Position numbers and translations under genes: made by a program. From Gammaproteobacteria bacterium (lineage in GTDB: Bacteria; Pseudomonadota; Gammaproteobacteria; Pseudomonadales; Pseudohongiellaceae): DNA of 64,000 bases. Below are positions 8,324 to 16,277 of this stretch, piece by piece. The stretch is from contig JAQWZF010000026.1 in NCBI GenBank assembly GCA_029253585.1, positions 62,001-126,000 of the forward strand, read 5' to 3'. Below the pieces are notes generated by a model. The model did not search any database, was not told where the DNA came from, and saw only the letters and a program-made list of their open reading frames with translations. Every line of letters starts with the position of its first letter. Position 1 is the stretch's first letter.

Positions 8324-8776
8324 ATGAAACTCGGCCATACAGCATTCTCACGACTTACAACTTCCCTAATTTGCGCACTTGTCCTGACGTTTTCCGCAGG
8401 CGCAGTGGCACAAGCGGAAACCTTCAGGGCGAGGTTATCCCCCATGCCCACTACGCCACAGACGGTCACTACCATAACCGGTGAGGGTGAGGTGATTCTA
8501 ACGCTCAACGGGAACACGCTTACCGTCAGCGGCAATTTCACCGGCATGAATTCCGTCGCCACTATGGCCCATGTGCACAATGGCCCACCCGCTCAGCCCG
8601 GCCCGGTTGTTCACCAACTGGAGGTGACCAAGATGCCCGCTGGTGAGATTAGCGCGGTATTGGAGCTCACCGATACTCAGGTAACGGCATTGAGGAATAA
8701 TGAATTCTATATTCAAGTGCACAGCGAAACAAATTCTCCCGGCGAGTTGCGCGGTTGGATTTTTGCAAGAAACTAA
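8324..8776 (+). CDS. Secreted CHRD-domain protein
   Basis: This 150-residue protein has a signal peptide (core about residues 13-27, cleavage near AVAQA-E) followed by a single CHRD domain. Diagnostic pieces are the G-E-G-E-V-I-L-T-L strand, A-H-V-H-N-G-P, and the closing P-G-E-L-R-G-W. CHRD domains were named from chordin; in bacteria they are extracytoplasmic beta domains with no defined activity. It lies 12 bases upstream of the PQQ dehydrogenase gene, probably in the same transcript, so an accessory role in the periplasm is possible. Confidence 0.88.
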   Translation: MKLGHTAFSRLTTSLICALVLTFSAGAVAQAETFRARLSPMPTTPQTVTTITGEGEVILTLNGNTLTVSGNFTGMNSVATMAHVHNGPPAQPGPVVHQLEVTKMPAGEISAVLELTDTQVTALRNNEFYIQVHSETNSPGELRGWIFARN

Positions 8777-8788
8777 TCGAGGTCTAGC

Positions 8789-10909
8789 ATGAAATCACTC
8801 AATAGGAACAACACACGCACCCTTTTTGCCTCTGCCCTGATTTTGCTTCTCGCCGCCTGCGGTGGTGAAAGCACGGAGCAGGCTGCCGCACCTGCAGCAT
8901 CGATGGCCGCAGTGACGTTTAGTTCACAGGCCCAGGACGGCGCCAACGCCTTCGCCAGCAACTGCGCCGCCTGTCATGGGGCAGAGCTGGAAGGCACTAC
9001 TCTGGGCCCATTACTCATCGGCAATGTCTTCCTGCAGCGGTGGGGAACGCAGACACCGGCACTGCTACTGAATAATATTCAAGCGAACATGCCCCCCGGT
9101 GGCAATGACAGCCTTAGCGATGAGGACTACACCAACATCGTCGCGCATATCCTGTCTTCTAACGGAGTCGATGCTGTTACCGAAGCGCTTACGGCCAGTA
9201 CTGATTTCGAGATTGCCGACAATATCTCACGGGTGGTCGCGCAGCGGTCACGCCCCGAACCCGAGCCTCCCCAGGGAGTGACGGTCGCCGGCAGGATCGA
9301 GAACTTCACGCCTGTCACCGACGCCATGCTGGAGAATCCGGACCCGGCCGACTGGCCTATGCACCGCCGCAACTACTATGGGCACAGCTTTAGCCCCCTA
9401 GATCAGATCACCACCGAGAATGCTGGCAACCTGACTCTGGAATGGGTCTGGAACATGCACGAGGGTGACTCTGAGCCCGCACCGGTGGTCTATGACGGCA
9501 TCATGTATCTGATCAATCCGGGCAATGTGATTCAGGCCCTGGATGCGGCTACTGGCGACCTGATCTGGGAGAACTGGGCCGGCCCTGCAAACCGTCAGGA
9601 TATGCGCAATATCGCTATTTATAATGACAAGATAATTCAGGCAACAACCGACGCCCGATTGGTTGCGCTGGATGCGCGAACCGGCGAGCAAGTTTGGGAA
9701 ACCGAGGTCGCCGATGCGAGCAAGGGCTTTTCAAATTCCAGCGGGCCTATCGTTGCCGATGGCAAGGTCATATTGGGCCTTGCCGGTTGCGCCAGATACA
9801 TTCCAGAGGACTGCTATATCAGTGCTCACGATGCCAATACCGGTGAACTGGAATGGCGTTTCAACACCATCGCCAAGATGAAAGAGCCCGGTGGAGATAC
9901 TTGGGGCGAGCTCGACAATCTATTCCGAGCAGGCGGCGAGACCTGGATTACCGGAAGCTACGATCCTGAACTAAAACTTACCTACTGGGGCACTGCACAG
10001 CAGAAGCCCTGGGTGCCGGTTAGCCGTCACCTAACCATCGATGACGTTGGCCTGTTCACCAACTCCACTGTGGCGGTAAGTACCGATACCGGCGAACTGG
10101 ATTGGTTCTTTCAACACGTACCGGCAGAGGCGCTGGATCTCGATGAGGTATTCGAACGCATCCTGGTAAACCGCGGCGATGAGAAGCTAGTGTTTTCCCT
10201 GGGTAAATACGGAATCCTGTGGAAGAACGATAGAGTCTCCGGCGAATTTCAGGCGTATAAGGAAACGGTTTTTCAGAATGCGTTTACCGATATCGATGAT
10301 GAAACCGGACTGGTTACCTATCGCGAAGATATTCAGAATGCGAAGTTAAACGAGTGGACCTCGGCCTGCCCAAGCAGCGCAGGTGGTAAGGACTGGCACT
10401 CCATGACCTACCATCCGCCTACGGGCACGATGATCGCTCCACTTAGTCAGACCTGTCTCGAGAACGCGGCGCGAGAAGTTGCGCTGGTGCAGGGTGGTGG
10501 TGGACTGGCCGCTAGCAGAAAGTTCTTCGAGATGCCTGGAACCGATGGCAACCTCGGCAAGATCGGCGCCTATAACGTGGACACCATGGAAGAAGTGTGG
10601 AGCCACCAGCAGCGCGCCTCTTTTCATACCGGCACCATGTCGACAGCTGGCAATCTGGTTTTCGTTGGCGACCTGGATCGACGCTTTAAGGCCTTCGACG
10701 TGACCAATGGCGATATCGTCTGGGAGACCCGACTGGGGACCTCTGTGCAGGGCCACCCTATTTCCTTCGCGGTAGACGGCAAGCAATATATAGCCGTCAC
10801 TGCGGCCCTTGGTGGCACGAGCCCACGTTCGGTGCCGGGTGTCATTCTTACGGAAATAAAATATCCAAACTGGGGAAATGCGGTCTACGTATTTAGTCTG
10901 CCAAACTAA
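8789..10909 (+). CDS. Lipoprotein PQQ-dependent dehydrogenase with N-terminal cytochrome c domain
   Basis: The 706-residue protein starts with a lipoprotein signal (L-L-A-A-C-G-G lipobox, Cys24). Next comes a class I cytochrome c domain with C-A-A-C-H near residue 58 and a distal Met (N-M-P-P-G near 99). From about residue 180 an eight-bladed quinoprotein propeller follows, with W-motifs such as ALDAATGDLIWE and VALDARTGEQVWE. The segment FQHVPAEALDLDEVFE carries the catalytic Asp position and an Asp two residues later. Such enzymes oxidise alcohols or aldehydes in the periplasm and pass electrons to the fused haem. Domain order is cytochrome first, unlike the C-terminal cytochrome of classical quinohaemoprotein alcohol dehydrogenases. 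The substrate is unknown. Confidence 0.9.
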   Translation: MKSLNRNNTRTLFASALILLLAACGGESTEQAAAPAASMAAVTFSSQAQDGANAFASNCAACHGAELEGTTLGPLLIGNVFLQRWGTQTPALLLNNIQANMPPGGNDSLSDEDYTNIVAHILSSNGVDAVTEALTASTDFEIADNISRVVAQRSRPEPEPPQGVTVAGRIENFTPVTDAMLENPDPADWPMHRRNYYGHSFSPLDQITTENAGNLTLEWVWNMHEGDSEPAPVVYDGIMYLINPGNVIQALDAATGDLIWENWAGPANRQDMRNIAIYNDKIIQATTDARLVALDARTGEQVWETEVADASKGFSNSSGPIVADGKVILGLAGCARYIPEDCYISAHDANTGELEWRFNTIAKMKEPGGDTWGELDNLFRAGGETWITGSYDPELKLTYWGTAQQKPWVPVSRHLTIDDVGLFTNSTVAVSTDTGELDWFFQHVPAEALDLDEVFERILVNRGDEKLVFSLGKYGILWKNDRVSGEFQAYKETVFQNAFTDIDDETGLVTYREDIQNAKLNEWTSACPSSAGGKDWHSMTYHPPTGTMIAPLSQTCLENAAREVALVQGGGGLAASRKFFEMPGTDGNLGKIGAYNVDTMEEVWSHQQRASFHTGTMSTAGNLVFVGDLDRRFKAFDVTNGDIVWETRLGTSVQGHPISFAVDGKQYIAVTAALGGTSPRSVPGVILTEIKYPNWGNAVYVFSLPN

Positions 10910-10936
10910 AGTACCACAGCAGTAGGACTCTCTTCC

Positions 10937-10969
10937 AAAGCCCGATCGGTCAGCGACAGGTCGGGCTTT
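10937..10969 (+). terminator. Hairpin terminator after the PQQ dehydrogenase gene
   Basis: AAAGCCCGA and TCGGGCTTT form a perfect nine-base-pair stem with a 15-base loop, 28 bases after the PQQ gene stop. The 3' arm ends in TTT, followed by GATAGTTTG, so the U-tract is short. Confidence 0.75.
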
Positions 10970-11036
10970 GATAGTTTGTTGGCTTCTCCGTTCAAGCGCA
11001 AGGCGGCGCCCGACCCGTCACCAGGAACAAACCAAC

Positions 11037-11540
11037 ATGGCCCGCCTTTATGAGCAAATGAAACCGGAGCACATCGCCTTTATCGAGCAACAGAAGCAGT
11101 TCTTCGTGGGTACTGCTGCGAACGATGGCACAGTCAATGTCTCGCCCAAGAGCTGGGATAGTCTGCGCGTACTTTCCCCAAACCGCATCGCCTGGCTGAA
11201 TATCACCGGTAGTGGCAATGAGACCGCTGCACATCTGGCTCAGAACCAGCGCATGACCATGATGTTTTGTGCGTTCGATGGCAACCCCAAGATCCTTCGC
11301 CTGTATGGCAAAGCGGTGGCAGCTCACCCCCGTGACGAACAATGAAACGAACTCTCACAACTGTTCGAGCCCCATGCCAGCGCAAGGCAGTATGTAGACT
11401 TTAGGATAGATCTGGCACAGAACTCCTGCGGCTTCGGCGTACCTTTCTATGACTTTGTTGAACAGCGCGATAATATGGACAGATGGCTGGCATCTTGAGG
11501 TGACGAAAGTATCGAGGAGTACTGGAAAGAGAAGAACTAG
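11037..11540 (+). pseudogene. Pyridoxamine 5'-phosphate oxidase-like flavoprotein with two in-frame TGA codons
   Basis: ATG 11037 opens a PNPOx-like split-barrel protein: HIAFIEQQKQFFVGTAANDG, then VNVSPKS, then NRIAWLNITGSGNET near residue 60. Two TGA codons (11343-11345 and 11496-11498) interrupt the frame, which otherwise continues to TAG 11540 for about 168 codons. The conserved tail, including SCGFGVPFYDF and a final EEYWKEKN, follows the first TGA. Both TGAs sit where homologues would plausibly have Trp (TGG to TGA). With everything else TGA-terminated here, I read this as a recently inactivated gene rather than recoding. Related proteins bind FMN or F420-type cofactors, and substrates vary. 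Confidence 0.75.
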
Positions 11541-11614
11541 GTCTCTCTGGATGCGCTCCCCACACATATTCTTGACAAATATTAACAGCGATTCATTACT
11601 GAGGACGACTAGAC

Positions 11615-12040
11615 ATGAATGACGAAGCAGAAGATCTTGAGGCGCCCCCCGAGCCGACTGAAGAAGCGAAACCTTCGAAGATCGGCCGCATCGAATGGAT
11701 GGATCTGACTGTTCCCAATGCGGAGCAGGTGCGCAACTTCTACACCTCTGTAGTAGGCTGGACCAGCAGCGAGGTAGATATGGGTAGCTATAACGACTTC
11801 AATATTAATCTGCCCGACACACAGGACACCATTGCCGGCGTATGTCATAGTCAGCACAGTAACGCCAATATCCCCAGCCAGTGGCTGGTCTATGTTCGCG
11901 TAGAGAGTGTCGCCGATAGCGCCGCAATTTGTGAGAAGCAAGGCGGAGAAGTACTAGATGGCCCTAGACGAATGGGTGGCAGCTACTTCTGCGTCATTAA
12001 AGATCCTGCCGGAGCCGTAATGGCACTTCTGTCGGACTAG
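11615..12040 (+). CDS. VOC-superfamily (glyoxalase/dioxygenase-like) protein
   Basis: A 141-residue cytosolic protein. After an acidic 22-residue N-terminal tail it shows the vicinal-oxygen-chelate pattern: IEWMDLTVPNAEQVRNFYTS (strand and helix), WLVYVRVESV, a helix, then GGEVL, and the closing IKDPAGAVMALLS. It contains one VOC module made of two beta-alpha-beta repeats and would act as a dimer. Substrate and metal use cannot be predicted. It is the first of a tight run of plus-strand genes (4 bases to the GFA gene), so co-transcription through to the PqqB-like gene is likely. Confidence 0.85.
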   Translation: MNDEAEDLEAPPEPTEEAKPSKIGRIEWMDLTVPNAEQVRNFYTSVVGWTSSEVDMGSYNDFNINLPDTQDTIAGVCHSQHSNANIPSQWLVYVRVESVADSAAICEKQGGEVLDGPRRMGGSYFCVIKDPAGAVMALLSD

Positions 12041-12044
12041 TAGC

Positions 12045-12416
12045 GTGCAGATCTTAAAAGGAAGTTGTCACTGTGGCGCGGTCGAGTTTGAAGTTCGTAC
12101 TGAATCGGGACCGACAGGCCTCAAGCGCTGCGATTGTTCGCTGTGCTCCAGAAGGGGCGCGATCATGGCGAGCGCCCCACTCGCCGACCTTACGGTCATA
12201 TCTGGGGAAGACAAACTCAGCCTGTATCAATGGAATACGCGCGTCGCTCGCCACTACTTCTGCTCTATATGCGGAATCTATACTCACCATCGGCGGCGTA
12301 AGGCTCCGAATGAATTTGGCTATAACGTTGCCTGCATCGAAGGGATCGATATAGCCAGCCTGGGCGATATCCCCATGACCGATGGCATAGGCATGAGTGT
12401 CGAGCCTTCCAACTAA
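12045..12416 (+). CDS. GFA-family zinc protein (glutathione-dependent formaldehyde-activating fold)
   Basis: A 123-residue protein beginning at GTG 12045. It shows the GFA zinc-site cysteines: G-S-C-H-C-G-A-V near residue 7, R-C-D-C-S-L-C near 29 and F-C-S-I-C-G near 92, which together bind one structural and one catalytic-type zinc. The family prototype was reported to help S-hydroxymethylglutathione formation, but most members have unproven activity. GTG is used because no ATG precedes the first conserved Cys in frame. It sits between the VOC and MOSC genes in a compact operon. Confidence 0.85.
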   Translation: MQILKGSCHCGAVEFEVRTESGPTGLKRCDCSLCSRRGAIMASAPLADLTVISGEDKLSLYQWNTRVARHYFCSICGIYTHHRRRKAPNEFGYNVACIEGIDIASLGDIPMTDGIGMSVEPSN

Positions 12417-12453
12417 AGAATGAATGCTGGAAAGAAGGACAGAGAGTGAAGAC

Positions 12454-12936
12454 ATGAGCGGAACAGTAGAGAACATATACATAACGAAGATTCGTCGCGA
12501 GCAGCCACAGCCGATTGAATCTGCTCAACTAGAGGCGGGCAAAGGCATAGCTGGCGATCGCTACCATGAGCGCTCCCTGGAACTGCTCGCTGCGGGTAAT
12601 GATGTGCAGGCGAATCATCTAAGCCTGATCTCCAAAGACGAGCTCGATGCCTTTCTAGCGCACAACGATACCCAGATCGATTATGGGAATTTTCGGCGTA
12701 ACGTGTTGACCACGAGTATTGATCTGTATGGACTCATTGGCAAGAAATTCAAGCTAGGCGGCGCATTGTGCCAGGGTGTGGAAGACTGCGAACCCTGTGC
12801 CTTTCTCGCCGCGACTGTCCATCGCGCGGTTCTTCCGGAACTGAAGAAGAAAGCTGGACTGCGCGCCATTATACTGGAAGATGGTGAAGTAAATATCGGC
12901 GATACTATCGAACCGGTCTCGGCGCTGGGTAACTGA
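12454..12936 (+). CDS. MOSC-domain protein
   Basis: A 160-residue MOSC-domain protein (molybdenum cofactor sulfurase C-terminal fold). Recognisable parts are the early G-I-A-G-D-R-Y-H segment (residue 31), N-F-R-R-N-V-L-T-T near residue 79, and the C-E-P-C pair near residue 113 followed by a helix and G-L-R-A-I-I-L-E-D-G. The conserved Cys is proposed to carry sulfur or bind the molybdopterin dithiolene; stand-alone MOSC proteins such as YiiM reduce N-hydroxylated substrates. ATG 12454 is chosen over 12424 because AGAGAGTGA lies just before it and homology starts there. Confidence 0.85.
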   Translation: MSGTVENIYITKIRREQPQPIESAQLEAGKGIAGDRYHERSLELLAAGNDVQANHLSLISKDELDAFLAHNDTQIDYGNFRRNVLTTSIDLYGLIGKKFKLGGALCQGVEDCEPCAFLAATVHRAVLPELKKKAGLRAIILEDGEVNIGDTIEPVSALGN

Positions 12937-12938
12937 TT

Positions 12939-13385
12939 ATGCAAAATATGACGACATTGTCGGCCAACTCAAAACGACGCCCACACTGGATGAACGCCTT
13001 GATGTTGTTCTGTGCCTATATGAGCTTCATCTATCTACCCTGGGACGTCTTCCTGAAACCACTCAGCGAAGATCAAGAAGTCTGGTTTGGCGTACTTTTT
13101 ACCGGCTGGGCGGCCAAGATTGGCGCCCTTGCCCACTGGTATATATATGGCGCGGGTTTCTGGGGTTTCTGGAAGATGCGCAGCTGGATGTTTCCCTGGG
13201 CTGCCCTGTATACGGCACAGATCGCGCTAGGCATGTTCGTGTGGAGTTATCTCGATGAGCGCAGCAGTGGCGCACTATCCGGACTACTGGTCGCCATACC
13301 CTTTCTCGCCCTAACGGTAGCTCTGTGGCGCACACCACACTTCAAGGCGGAAAGAGCAGCAGAAGATACCGGTGAAGAAGAATGA
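12939..13385 (+). CDS. Four-helix membrane protein of unknown function
   Basis: A 148-residue protein with hydrophobic helices at about residues 18-40, 46-68 (rich in Trp, Phe and Gly: WYIYGAGFWGFW), 78-98 and 106-124, and an acidic C-terminal tail (EDTGEEE). I do not recognise a named family. It starts 3 bases after the MOSC stop and overlaps the start of the PqqB-like gene by four bases, so the three are translationally coupled. The start could be ATG 12939 or ATG 12948. Confidence 0.75.
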   Translation: MQNMTTLSANSKRRPHWMNALMLFCAYMSFIYLPWDVFLKPLSEDQEVWFGVLFTGWAAKIGALAHWYIYGAGFWGFWKMRSWMFPWAALYTAQIALGMFVWSYLDERSSGALSGLLVAIPFLALTVALWRTPHFKAERAAEDTGEEE

Positions 13386-14311
13386 AACGACCTTCTCTCG
13401 CCTTCTATTTACTTTGCATGTTGCTCAGCAGAACAGCTGCTGCACAGGACGACACTCCGTACATATTCATACTCGGTGTCGCTCAAGATGCCGGGTATCC
13501 TCAGATTGGATGTTATGCGCCTCACTGCCTTCCTGGCTGGGAAGGTAGCAAAGCGCAGAGAGGCGCTACGTCCATCGCGGTGATCGACCCTGCCGCTGAG
13601 CAGAAGTTTCTCTTCGAGGCCACACCCAACTTGCCCGCTCAGCTCTATCAACTCGAGGTAGAGGCTCCTGACGAGCGTTTTCAACTATCGGCCATATTTC
13701 TTACCCATGCCCATATCGGCCACTATGCGGGGTTGATGTTTCTAGGTCATGAGGCAATGTCAGCATCTGATCAGCCCGTCTATGCGATGCCGCGTATGTT
13801 CGACTTTCTGGAGAACAATGGGCCGTGGAGTCAATTGGTCGAATTTCAGAATATTCGCCTGCAGCCGCTGCGCGACCAGGGAGAGGTAAATTACGCAAAC
13901 CTGGACATCACTCCCTTTCTCGTACCTCACCGAGACGAGTTCTCGGAGACCGTAGGCTACGAGATCGCGGGCCCAAACAAAAAGGCGGTGTTCATTCCAG
14001 ACATTAACAAGTGGTCGGCCTGGGATAGAGACCTAGTCGAGGTGGTGAAGTCTGTCGACTATGCCCTGATAGACGCATCCTTCTATGCCGATGGCGAACT
14101 ACCGGGCCGCGATATGTCCCAGATTCCGCACCCCTTCGTATCGGAGAGCATGGCCGCACTCAGCGAGCTGCCCAAGGAGGAGCGCGGGAAGGTCTGGTTC
14201 ATTCACTTTAACCATACCAACCCACTGCTGGATGCAGGAAGCGAGGAAAGCAGGTTCGTTAGATCTGAAGGCTACAACATCGCCGTTGAAGGTCAACGAC
14301 TACCCTTGTAG
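13382..14311 (+). CDS. Secreted PqqB-like metallo-beta-lactamase-fold hydrolase
   Basis: A 309-residue protein with a signal peptide (core residues 5-20, TAAAQ-D). The opening ILGVAQDAGYPQIGC and the metal motif T-H-A-H-I-G-H (near residue 107) match PqqB and its relatives; later ligands are H near 188 (VPHRDE), D (FIPDIN) and H (HFNHT). PqqB is needed for PQQ formation, where it is proposed to hydroxylate a tyrosine of the precursor peptide. PqqB itself is cytosolic, whereas this copy is exported, so it is probably a paralogue with its own hydrolase role. Several PQQ enzymes are encoded nearby. It ends the 11.6-14.3 kb operon. Confidence 0.8.
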   Translation: MKRPSLAFYLLCMLLSRTAAAQDDTPYIFILGVAQDAGYPQIGCYAPHCLPGWEGSKAQRGATSIAVIDPAAEQKFLFEATPNLPAQLYQLEVEAPDERFQLSAIFLTHAHIGHYAGLMFLGHEAMSASDQPVYAMPRMFDFLENNGPWSQLVEFQNIRLQPLRDQGEVNYANLDITPFLVPHRDEFSETVGYEIAGPNKKAVFIPDINKWSAWDRDLVEVVKSVDYALIDASFYADGELPGRDMSQIPHPFVSESMAALSELPKEERGKVWFIHFNHTNPLLDAGSEESRFVRSEGYNIAVEGQRLPL

Positions 14312-14380
14312 TTCGTATCATGAAAAGGGCTATCAGTAGCAAGCAAACACTTGCGCCCCGTCCAGCTGCCTCGACTGGCC

Positions 14381-14659
14381 TCAAATACTATCGAGCGGAC
14401 TACTGGTTCCTGCGTAGTGCCTACCCAAGACATAAGTGTATATCTGAGTCGTAGATACGTCATTATGCCCCAGCAGCACTTGTACGATGCGCAGGTCTGC
14501 CCCACTGGCCAGCATGTGGGTGACGAAGGAATGTCGAAAGGTATGAGCCGTCACTCGCCTCTGTTTCAGCTCAGCCGACCTAACCGCCTCAGATATAAAT
14601 TTTCTCACCACCGTAGGATGTAGATGATAACTGCAGATTTTCCCGGTTAATGGATGCTG
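14381..14659 (-). pseudogene. C-terminal fragment of an integron integrase (IntI-type tyrosine recombinase)
   Basis: The minus strand encodes about 92 residues running from [20 protein letters not shown] to GTSSPLDSI. It retains the box II catalytic pattern H-T-F-R-H-S-F, the L-L-G-H motif and the nucleophile region T-T-Q-I-Y-T. The S-S-P-L-D tail and H-L-H-P segment match IntI proteins rather than XerC/D. The N-terminal two thirds, including the first catalytic Arg, are absent: immediately upstream the sequence becomes attC-like. IntI genes normally point away from their cassettes exactly as here (integrase minus, cassettes plus), so this is the remaining end of a chromosomal integron platform. 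Confidence 0.82.
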
Positions 14660-14673
14660 ACAAAGCTTACTGC

Positions 14674-14725
14674 TGGGAAGGAAGCAGTGCTTCGCGACTG
14701 CTCCTATTATTAAGGGCGTTATGTG
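14674..14725 (+). other. attC remnant joined to the intI fragment
   Basis: It contains AAGGAAGCAGT and the complementary ACTGCT, then TATTATTAAGGGCGTTATGTG, matching the 3' halves of the two perfect attC sites downstream. The expected 5' core CACATAAC is missing and replaced by sequence leading into the integrase fragment, marking a deletion junction near 14660-14672. Confidence 0.7.
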
Positions 14726-14745
14726 TGTAGAGATAGAGCGAAGAC

Positions 14746-15054
14746 ATGACCTTAGATAAGCGAACTAGTTTAATTCGGTACTCAAGTATCCTCCTAGGTA
14801 TACTCTTTATCCCGTTGGCTTTTTACCAGTTCCAACTAGGGGAAATGCTTGGAGTACTTCGATCGCTTGGATATTTGTCGGGCTCGATAGCATTTGCAAT
14901 AGGTCCTCAAGCATTCGTTGCTTTGCCGGGGGAGACCAAAACTGCCGTTCATAAACTTTCTTTGTCCCAAAAATCCTTGTTTTTGGCCGCAATCGTACTA
15001 GCCTTAGTACCGTTTATAGCATTCTATATTGGAGGTCTAATGAACTTAGTGTGA
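14746..15054 (+). CDS. Cassette-encoded small membrane protein
   Basis: A 102-residue protein with three hydrophobic helices (about residues 11-28, 35-56 and 76-99) and short polar links; a basic N-terminus ([13 protein letters not shown]) suggests it faces the cytoplasm. I do not recognise the family. It lies between an attC remnant and a perfect attC, with its stop 11 bases before the attC core, as in integron cassettes. It has no promoter of its own that I can see. Confidence 0.7.
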   Translation: MTLDKRTSLIRYSSILLGILFIPLAFYQFQLGEMLGVLRSLGYLSGSIAFAIGPQAFVALPGETKTAVHKLSLSQKSLFLAAIVLALVPFIAFYIGGLMNLV

Positions 15055-15065
15055 CGTGCGTACGA

Positions 15066-15128
15066 CACATAACAATCAAATCAAAAAGGATGCCTCAAGG
15101 GGCACTCTATTACTGAGGGCGTTATGTG
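15066..15128 (+). other. attC site with perfectly complementary cores
   Basis: The outer cores CACATAAC (15066-15073) and GTTATGTG (15121-15128) are exact reverse complements, 63 bases end to end. Inner arms include GGATGCC and GGCACTC. This is the size and layout of a short attC recombination site, with recombination expected between the G and TT of GTTATG. Confidence 0.85.
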
Positions 15129-15170
15129 TTTCGATGCATGAACATCTAGGGTAACAATCTCGCGGATAAG

Positions 15171-15617
15171 TTGAGATCACGTGAAAAAGAATCGCATGAT
15201 ACAGGGAGAGAAATCGCTGATCGTCACGGAATAGTACTTAGCAATAGATCAGTTGCTTTGATTGAAAGCATTGAGGCTCAGCCTGGCGCTACTGCGAAGC
15301 CCATGACTCCCCCGTGGGGCTCTGTTCCCAATGTTATGATCTACAAGGTCATGAATAAAATGTTCGCTATTATGTCTATTCGAGGAACCGAGGGCGTGAT
15401 CTTAAAATGTGATCCATATCGGGCACTTTTTCTACGTGAACAATACGAAGGCATTGACCATCGCTCCCACTTAGATTCGCGGTACTGGATTAGCGTAAGC
15501 CTAGAAGCCGATGTACCGGCCGACGAGGTTGAAAGCCTCGTGATACACTCGTATGAATAAGTGTGCTCGAAGCTCACTATGAAACAAAGGGCAGAATTTT
15601 TAGAGCTGTCAAAATGA
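15171..15617 (+). pseudogene. Cassette gene for an MmcQ/YjbR-family protein, nonsense near the C-terminus
   Basis: The frame encodes the MmcQ/YjbR pattern: SIEAQPGATAKP, PPWGSVPNVMIYKVMNKMFA, GVILKCDPYRALFLREQYEG, HLDSRYWISVSL, then ELxSLVIHSYE-like closing residues. TAA at 15558-15560 ends it after 129 codons. The same frame continues with VCSKLTMKQRAEFLELSK to TGA 15617, which matches the normal family tail, so the stop looks like a late nonsense mutation. The start is unclear: the only in-frame option upstream is TTG 15171 with an unconvincing leader. Family members fold like small DNA-binding proteins, but their role is unknown. The shorter protein may still fold. Confidence 0.68.
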
Positions 15618-15651
15618 ACAAGGACAGAGGCATTCGAATAGATTGGCCAAC

Positions 15652-15713
15652 ACATAACAATCAAATCAACAAGGAGGCAGCTGGAGCTGCCCCTACTATT
15701 CAGGGCGTTATGT
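15652..15713 (+). other. attC site with perfectly complementary cores
   Basis: Cores ACATAAC (15652-15658) and GTTATGT (15707-15713) are exact reverse complements, 62 bases apart end to end. Inner arms AGGCAGCT and AGCTGCC pair perfectly. It shares AACAATCAAATCAA and CAGGGCGTTATG with the site at 15066. Confidence 0.85.
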
Positions 15714-15733
15714 TTCTAGTGGAGTAGTAACAT

Positions 15734-16222
15734 ATGGAAATCCGAGAAGCAATCGACCAAGATTTTGATTTGATCTGGCATATTTTCCAGGAGATTGCAT
15801 CGGCAGGCGAAACTTATGCCTATGACAGAAGCACTTCCAAGGGTGAAGCATTCAACCTGTGGATGAAATATCCACGGAAGACATTCGTATTCGAAGAGGA
15901 TGGGGAAATACTAGGTACATACTACATCGTTACGAATCATTCAGGTCCTGGAGATCATGTATGTAATTGTGGCTATATGGTTTCATCAAGCGCAAGAGGC
16001 AGAGGACTCGCAACTGCTATGTGTGAGCACTCTCAGAAGATCGCGATAGATCTGGGCTACAAAGCGATGCAGTTCAACTTTGTAGCCGCCTCGAACGAGG
16101 GCGCTGTTCGGCTTTGGAAGAAACTTGGGTTTGAAACAGTCGGCAGGCTACCTAACGCCTTTAACCACCCAAACCTTGGTTTCGTTGATGCATTAGTGAT
16201 GTACAAATGGTTTGAAACATAA
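15734..16222 (+). CDS. Cassette-encoded GNAT-family N-acetyltransferase
   Basis: A 162-residue GNAT acetyltransferase. It opens MEIREAIDQDFDLIWHIF; the acetyl-CoA pyrophosphate loop is S-S-A-R-G-R-G-L-A-T-A-M (near residue 87); motif B is A-V-R-L-W-K-K-L-G-F-E-T-V-G (near 131). The sequence around A-G-E-T-Y-A-Y and the acceptor half do not reveal the substrate; GNAT genes are frequent integron cargo, often acting on amines, antibiotics or protein termini. The TAA stop lies inside the ACATAAC core of the next attC, the classical cassette arrangement. Confidence 0.9.
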   Translation: MEIREAIDQDFDLIWHIFQEIASAGETYAYDRSTSKGEAFNLWMKYPRKTFVFEEDGEILGTYYIVTNHSGPGDHVCNCGYMVSSSARGRGLATAMCEHSQKIAIDLGYKAMQFNFVAASNEGAVRLWKKLGFETVGRLPNAFNHPNLGFVDALVMYKWFET

Positions 16223-16277
16223 CAAACAAATCAAGAAGGACACGCGCGGTGCGCACTTATAATTAGGCGTGCTATGC
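16217..16277 (+). other. attC site, 3' core partly degraded
   Basis: ACATAAC (16217-16223) overlaps the GNAT stop codon. AACAAACAAATCAAGAAGGA matches the start of the other sites, and GCGCGGTGCGC forms the inner hairpin. The 3' core reads GTGCTATGC rather than GTTATGT. It marks the right end of the recognisable array. Confidence 0.7.

Larger units (their letters stand above)
14381..16277 (+). mobile_element. Relic chromosomal integron: truncated intI plus three gene cassettes
   Basis: The order is intI fragment (minus), attC remnant, membrane-protein cassette, attC, MmcQ/YjbR-type cassette, attC, GNAT cassette, attC. All cassette genes are on the plus strand, each with its own 3' site, and the sites share the AACAATCAAATCAA-n-AAGGA start and GGGCGTTATG end. 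The platform lacks a full integrase and any recognisable attI. It was probably created by a deletion from inside intI into a cassette boundary. The flanking PqqB-like and enolase-superfamily genes are ordinary chromosomal genes. Confidence 0.8.

Noticed and set aside
11343..11498. TGA recoded as tryptophan across the genome
   Set aside because: Intact genes in the window end in TGA (for example the enolase-superfamily gene at 17737), so the standard code applies.
14381..14659. Integrase fragment as part of XerC/XerD or a phage integrase
   Set aside because: The S-S-P-L-D tail, H-L-H-P segment and immediate attC neighbours fit IntI better; no phage genes are present.
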